A DNA stretch of 17,529 bases from an uncultured Ruminococcus sp. (GTDB lineage: Bacteria > Bacillota > Clostridia > Oscillospirales > Ruminococcaceae). Location of the stretch: positions 1 through 17,529 of the forward strand of contig UPZA01000024.1 in the NCBI GenBank assembly GCA_900538575.1. The letters run 5' to 3'. Below the pieces are notes generated by a model. The model searched no databases and was not told the DNA's origin. It was given only the letters and a program-made list of their open reading frames with translations. The translations under genes were made by a program, and so were the position numbers. Positions 13,779 to 17,529 of this stretch are shown here, piece after piece. Each line of letters begins with the position of its first letter. The first letter of the stretch is position 1.

Positions 13779-14033
13779 ATGAATGATTGTACAAGTATAA
13801 AGCAGTTGGTACAGCGGCTTATGCCGCGTCAGAACGAAATTGTTATCGGAAAGGTAGTACGGTCAAATCCTTTGCGTGTACAGATTTTAAACGACGATAA
13901 ACTTATATTAAGCAAGGGGTTAGTTATCCCCGAGAGGATTCTCGCGGAGAATCTTGTCGTGGGAGAATATGTACATATCTTAACTTTTAATAACGGTAAA
14001 AAATATTATGTTTTGGATAAGGCGGTGATTTAA
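13779..14033 (+). CDS. xkdR: DUF2577 family tail protein, XkdR-like
   Basis: An 84-residue protein in the XkdR position. It has one small barrel: IVIGKVVRSNPLRVQILNDD, then LVIPERILAENLVVGEYVHI and KYYVLDKAVI. The OB-like layout suggests a baseplate spike or hub accessory role, which is inferred. ATG 13779 has GAGGAGG 7 bases upstream; an ATG 15 bases earlier overlaps the previous gene and lacks a site. The stop TAA touches the next ATG. Confidence 0.8.
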   Translation: MNDCTSIKQLVQRLMPRQNEIVIGKVVRSNPLRVQILNDDKLILSKGLVIPERILAENLVVGEYVHILTFNNGKKYYVLDKAVI

Positions 14034-14438
14034 ATGCCGGTTGACATTGAAATACCGATTACCGATATCGAGGAGGAGGCGGAAAGACCGTCGAGAACTT
14101 ACAGGCTTGATACAGACAGTGGAAGGATTGCCGGAACTACCGACGGTCTGGACGCTGTAAACCAGGCTATAAAAAAAGCAATTATAACATCGCGTTTCAG
14201 TAATCTTATTTATAACGACGATTACGGAAGCGAGGTCGGCGATATGGTTCATGACAGATCGGTTACTCAAGAACTGATAGAAACGGTAGTTCCGGAGCTT
14301 ATCAGAGACGCTTTGTCACAGGACACAAGAATAATTGACGTATATGATTTTGATATTAGCTTTAAAAATGATGAAGCCTATATCTCATTCAGAGCAGATA
14401 CAATTTTCGGTGAAACTGAAATAAGCGAGGTGTTTTAA
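14034..14438 (+). CDS. xkdS: gp25-like baseplate wedge protein, XkdS-like (DUF2634)
   Basis: A 134-residue protein. It has an N-terminal PSRTYRLDTDSGRIAGTTDG, AVNQAIKKAIITSRFSNLIY and DYGSEVGDMVHDRSVTQELI, the pattern of XkdS/DUF2634 proteins that correspond to the T4 gp25 wedge component. It sits just before baseplate J, as gp25 types do in most contractile systems, and initiates sheath assembly at the baseplate. Its last base overlaps the next ATG (TAATG). The internal GGAGGAGGCGG is coding, not a start signal. Confidence 0.88.
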   Translation: MPVDIEIPITDIEEEAERPSRTYRLDTDSGRIAGTTDGLDAVNQAIKKAIITSRFSNLIYNDDYGSEVGDMVHDRSVTQELIETVVPELIRDALSQDTRIIDVYDFDISFKNDEAYISFRADTIFGETEISEVF

Positions 14439-15535
14439 TGTTTGAAAGCAACACATACGAAAATCTTCTTAAAGACGTTCTTGATAACGCCCCCGAAGAC
14501 ATAGATACGAGGCAGGGAAGCATATTTTACGACGCGGTTTCGGGAATACTAGTTAAAATAGCAAAACTTTATACTGATCTCGAGCTTATATTTTCTCTTT
14601 CTCAGATAGACACAGCTTCGGGGGAATATCTTGATATGAAGGCCTCTGAATACGGGATTGAAAGGCATGCCGCTGTTAATGCCGAATATGAAGCTATTCT
14701 TATCGGAACTGTAGCGGAAGAAAATGCGCGTTTCTTTTATAACGGTATGTATTTTGCGCTTTCAGGAAATGTTTTTACAGCGGAAGAGCCCGGAGAGAGT
14801 TATAACGGCATTTATCCCGGGACAAACGCCGTTCCCGTGGACAGCGCGCCCGCCTTGAATAGCGCGGAATTCGGCAATATTATACAATACGGCGCTGATC
14901 CGGAAGATGATGAAAGTCTCAGACGCAGATTGAAGGATAAGATATCCGGTACAGGAGAAAACGGAAATAAGCAGCATTACCGCATATGGTGTGAAAGCGT
15001 TGACGGTGTGGGCAAGGCAAGAATTTATCCTTTATGGAACGGTCCCAATACTGTCAAGGCCGTGTTGATAAGTCCCTCCGGTCTTGATTGTGGAAGCGTC
15101 ATAGTAAATAAGGTACAGCAATACGTAGATCCAAATACGCAGGGTTTAACTGTACTTGTGGGCGGGACGACGTATAATGTCGGCGACGGGCTCGGCGAGG
15201 GCTCGGCAGGGATTGGCGCGCATTTTACCGCAGTATCTGCTGTAAGGGAATTTATTGATATAAGCGTTTCTGTAGAAATTAACTCCGAGGTTTCATTGGC
15301 GGATATTAAAGCTGAAATTGAAAGCAGGATAGCTGCTTATTTGAAGTCCATTGTTATGGAAACTCCCGACAGTGAGGAGGTTGTTATAAGAACATCAGCA
15401 GTCGGCGCCATTATTGCCGGCATTGATAATGTTGTGGATTATAGCAATCTTACCATTAATGCAGGCGACGCTAATATAACAGTTAATAATAATAACGTAC
15501 CGGTTACGGGGGCGATTTATGTTGAATCTATATAA
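14438..15535 (+). CDS. xkdT: Baseplate J-like protein (XkdT-like)
   Basis: A 365-residue baseplate J protein, equivalent to T4 gp6, forming the wedge ring. The N-terminal NLLKDVLDNAPEDIDTRQGS, SIFYDAVSGILVKIAKLYTD and YLDMKASEYGIERH are typical. The middle has DPEDDESLRRRLKDKISGTG, GNKQHYRIWCESVDGVGKAR and IYPLWNGPNTVKAVLISPSG, with a C-terminal SAVGAIIAGIDNVVDYSNLTI. The order XkdS-XkdT-XkdU is conserved. The end overlaps the next gene by 17 bases. Confidence 0.92.
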   Translation: MFESNTYENLLKDVLDNAPEDIDTRQGSIFYDAVSGILVKIAKLYTDLELIFSLSQIDTASGEYLDMKASEYGIERHAAVNAEYEAILIGTVAEENARFFYNGMYFALSGNVFTAEEPGESYNGIYPGTNAVPVDSAPALNSAEFGNIIQYGADPEDDESLRRRLKDKISGTGENGNKQHYRIWCESVDGVGKARIYPLWNGPNTVKAVLISPSGLDCGSVIVNKVQQYVDPNTQGLTVLVGGTTYNVGDGLGEGSAGIGAHFTAVSAVREFIDISVSVEINSEVSLADIKAEIESRIAAYLKSIVMETPDSEEVVIRTSAVGAIIAGIDNVVDYSNLTINAGDANITVNNNNVPVTGAIYVESI

Positions 15536-16118
15536 CCGCTACTACCAAAATAATTATGAAGAGCTTATTACATATTACCCGCTATTTTACAGGGAAATTT
15601 ATGAAATGAAAGAAATTCTAAAGGCGCAGGGAAAATTGGCGGACGATCTTGAAGCTTGTATAGAAAGGATATTGTCTGATTGCTTTCTTGATACCGCTGA
15701 CAGCGGCGTTATAACATCATATGAAAATATTCTCGGTATAAAATCCGATTTAGGAAAACCTTTAGAGGAGAGGCGAAGGCTTGTAAAAGCCTATCTTGTA
15801 GGTAGCGGAAAGGCTTCGGCAACCTCTGTATGCGAAATGATAAAGACTTATACAGGCGCCGAAGCTGAATGCAGCTTTTCACCATATGATGAAAAAGGAA
15901 ACAACGTATTAAATATATTGGCGGAGCACGGAAACAGTCAGCTTATAAATATAAAGGATATTAACGTTTTATTATCGGAAAAGCTTCCTGCCCATATACA
16001 ATACAATTTGTCTATTAACTGCGTTGTTCCTATTGAATTGATATTCGAGTGCGAATATTACAGTTCAAGAATTCCAGAATGCGGCCGGTTTATATGCGGG
16101 CAGTTATTGATGGCTTAG
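15519..16118 (+). CDS. xkdU: DUF2313 baseplate protein (XkdU/YmfQ-like)
   Basis: A 199-residue protein with an N-terminal YYPLFYREIYEMKEILKAQG, then a helical LEACIERILSDCFLDTADSG and YENILGIKSDLGKPLEERRR segment and VKAYLVGSGKASATSVCEMI. These are hallmarks of the YmfQ/XkdU (DUF2313) family, the tail protein I class partner of baseplate J that links the baseplate to the fibres. The ATG overlaps the J gene by 17 bases with GGGGGCG 7 bases before it. Confidence 0.87.
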   Translation: MLNLYNRYYQNNYEELITYYPLFYREIYEMKEILKAQGKLADDLEACIERILSDCFLDTADSGVITSYENILGIKSDLGKPLEERRRLVKAYLVGSGKASATSVCEMIKTYTGAEAECSFSPYDEKGNNVLNILAEHGNSQLINIKDINVLLSEKLPAHIQYNLSINCVVPIELIFECEYYSSRIPECGRFICGQLLMA

Positions 16119-16128
16119 GAGGTTAATT

Positions 16129-16434
16129 ATGTTTTGGAAAGAAAGTTTTTTGTCAACATCCTGTATTCTTATTTCGGATATGATCAGCAAATTTGAGTAT
16201 AAAATAGGCGGAGTATGGAAAACGGCAACTATAAAGAGTTCAGCCGTTAACGGCGCCAAGCGCATTTATACAATTGAAATCCCGGTCGGCGAAGGCGGAA
16301 CAATAACGGCTGTAAGATTAGTTGACAAATACGGTAACACAGCGGGAGAAAAAAGTGAAAATATATTAAAGTCGGCAGGCAATAGTTTTCTTATGAAGAT
16401 GACTGTTTATCTGCAGGAAGGAATGGTATCATGA
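16129..16434 (+). CDS. Small protein of unknown function between baseplate and fibre genes
   Basis: A 101-residue, beta-rich protein. It starts MFWKESFLSTSCILISDMIS and has strand-like parts (FEYKIGGVWKTATIK, KRIYTIEIPVGEGGTITAVR and SFLMKMTVYLQEG). I do not assign a family. The position between DUF2313 and the fibre suggests a fibre-attachment or baseplate-edge role, which is inference only. GGAGG lies 7 bases before ATG, and its TGA overlaps the fibre ATG (ATGA), so the two are probably translated together. Confidence 0.75.
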   Translation: MFWKESFLSTSCILISDMISKFEYKIGGVWKTATIKSSAVNGAKRIYTIEIPVGEGGTITAVRLVDKYGNTAGEKSENILKSAGNSFLMKMTVYLQEGMVS

Positions 16435-17529
16435 GTTATGTAAAAACAAATTGGAAAGATCATGTGCTTTCCAATAATAATTACACCTTAAAAAACAATA
16501 CGGACGGTACCTATAGTATTAATCCGGCGGGCGAGATTGTTCAGCAGGGAACCCCGATGTCCGCCGATAACTTCAATCATTTAGAGCAGGGCGTTTATGA
16601 CGCTGATAAAAACGCCGCAGACGCGCTTAGCAAAATAGGCTCTGGAAATGCCGCCGGCAGCACAACACCGGGCGGGGCGGCCGCAAGCGCTGAAAAGCTT
16701 GAAACCGCAAGAACAATAAACGGGTTAGCTTTCGACGGAACGTCTTCAATTGTAAATTACGGGGTTTGCTCTACGGGGGGAGGGGTTGCCGCCAAAATAA
16801 TATCGTGTCCAGGATTTTCGTTAACGGTCGGCTCGACTATAAAGATTAGATTTACATCGACAAATACCGCCGATAGCATATCCTTGAATGTAAACAGTAC
16901 CGGCGATAAACCTGTATGGTATCATGGCGCGGCAATGACATCAAAATCATTGAAAATTTTAGCTAATGACATATATGAATTCACATATGACGGAGTTAAT
17001 TATAGGTACGCCGGAGACCAGCATAATGTTGGGCAGACTACTACCGAAAGTGTAAATAGCAACTATGGGATTCTGTTTGCAGACAGTCCCGATAACATCG
17101 CCGGTGTTGGAGTTACAAGAAAGTCGACCAAGTTTTTTGTTAATCCGTATACCGGTACTTTGACAGCGAAATATTTCAAATCTTCGTCCGGCGGAAATCT
17201 GCTGTATTCCGGCGCTATATCTATAGCGGGAGGATCCGTTACAATACAGGATCTTGCCGACTATTCGGTAGTACTTCTACAGACATACGGCGTCGGAGCC
17301 AACGGGCTGAACTGCGGTATAACAACTCTTATTCCGATAGCCTACATAAGCAAGGGGAACAGTATTCGGCTTTACGGCGGAATCCCTTCCTCTTCGTATA
17401 TCACATCAAGCGGTCCGCAGGCCGCTAAAGGCATGGGAGGCTATATAACGGCTTCAATGACTTCCGATTCCCCATCAATCCTTACGCTTGAACAGTCGGT
17501 TGGAATTATAGGAAATATACAGATATATT
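16431..17529 (+). CDS. Tail fibre protein, 5' part (runs off the window)
   Basis: The frame is open from ATG 16431 to the window end (366 codons, no stop). The N-terminal part has PMSADNFNHLEQGVYDADKN, a common baseplate-attachment stretch in Firmicute tail fibres. An Ala/Gly/Ser-rich segment follows, then TARTINGLAFDGTSSI, a motif shared by many phage fibres and shaft repeats. Later parts (YGILFADSPDNIAGVGVTRK, NPYTGTLTAKYFKSSSGG) look like beta-helix shaft. It would bind the host surface through a C-terminal tip that is not in the window. The ATG overlaps the stop of the preceding gene. Confidence 0.85.
   Translation, partial: MSYVKTNWKDHVLSNNNYTLKNNTDGTYSINPAGEIVQQGTPMSADNFNHLEQGVYDADKNAADALSKIGSGNAAGSTTPGGAAASAEKLETARTINGLAFDGTSSIVNYGVCSTGGGVAAKIISCPGFSLTVGSTIKIRFTSTNTADSISLNVNSTGDKPVWYHGAAMTSKSLKILANDIYEFTYDGVNYRYAGDQHNVGQTTTESVNSNYGILFADSPDNIAGVGVTRKSTKFFVNPYTGTLTAKYFKSSSGGNLLYSGAISIAGGSVTIQDLADYSVVLLQTYGVGANGLNCGITTLIPIAYISKGNSIRLYGGIPSSSYITSSGPQAAKGMGGYITASMTSDSPSILTLEQSVGIIGNIQIY

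Noticed and set aside
932..16434. Tailocin (phage-tail-like bacteriocin) rather than phage
   Set aside because: A prohead protease, major capsid protein and head-tail connector genes are present and intact, which a headless particle would not need.

Overview
The window is a stretch of the late (morphogenesis) operon of a contractile-tailed phage or prophage from a low-to-moderate GC Gram-positive host, most likely a Clostridia-class Firmicute. The reasons are strong AGGAGG-type ribosome sites in front of nearly every gene, the PBSX/skin-like (Xkd/Yqb) gene order, tight packing with 1-17 base overlaps, and the tail-sheath, tube and baseplate-wedge families. All structural genes are on the + strand. 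Terminase and portal are not in the window and would lie upstream; lysis genes and the rest of the fibre would lie downstream.

Layout: (1) 1-101, a leftover intergenic end with a terminator. (2) 102-749, a Rha-family regulatory gene with a terminator on each side, an unusual cargo for a head operon. (3) 932-3091, an XkdF-like prohead protease fused to a scaffold-like tail, then a P2-type major capsid protein. (4) 3106-5304, small head-completion, connector and tail-terminator genes. (5) 5304-7080, tail sheath and tail tube. (6) 7081-7501, a non-structural island that reads as a complete type I toxin-antitoxin module: a consensus sigma-A promoter, a Shine-Dalgarno locked in a hairpin, a 31-codon hydrophobic toxin, a convergent antisense RNA promoter with consensus hexamers, and terminators for both transcripts. 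(7) 7502-8166, a tail assembly chaperone with a canonical A AAA AAC slippery site giving a -1 frameshift extension. (8) 8163-12125, a 1320-residue tape measure protein. (9) 12115-16118, LysM baseplate protein, hub, DUF2577, gp25-like wedge, baseplate J and DUF2313. (10) 16129-17529, a small unknown protein and the 5' part of a tail fibre gene that runs off the window.

How it works together: the protease and capsid build the prohead, and connector proteins join it to a tail made by sheath and tube polymerising over the tape measure with the frameshifted chaperone. The hub, wedge, J and DUF2313 proteins form the baseplate that carries the fibre. The toxin-antitoxin island and rha are accessory cargo.

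The most interesting signal is in the toxin-antitoxin island. The 5' leaders of the toxin mRNA and of its antisense RNA are near copies of each other, forming an inverted repeat about 220 bases apart. The toxin mRNA 3' end can therefore fold back on its own leader, while the antisense RNA mimics that leader. The extreme left edge of the window resembles the right end of this island, which suggests a second, decayed copy just upstream of rha.
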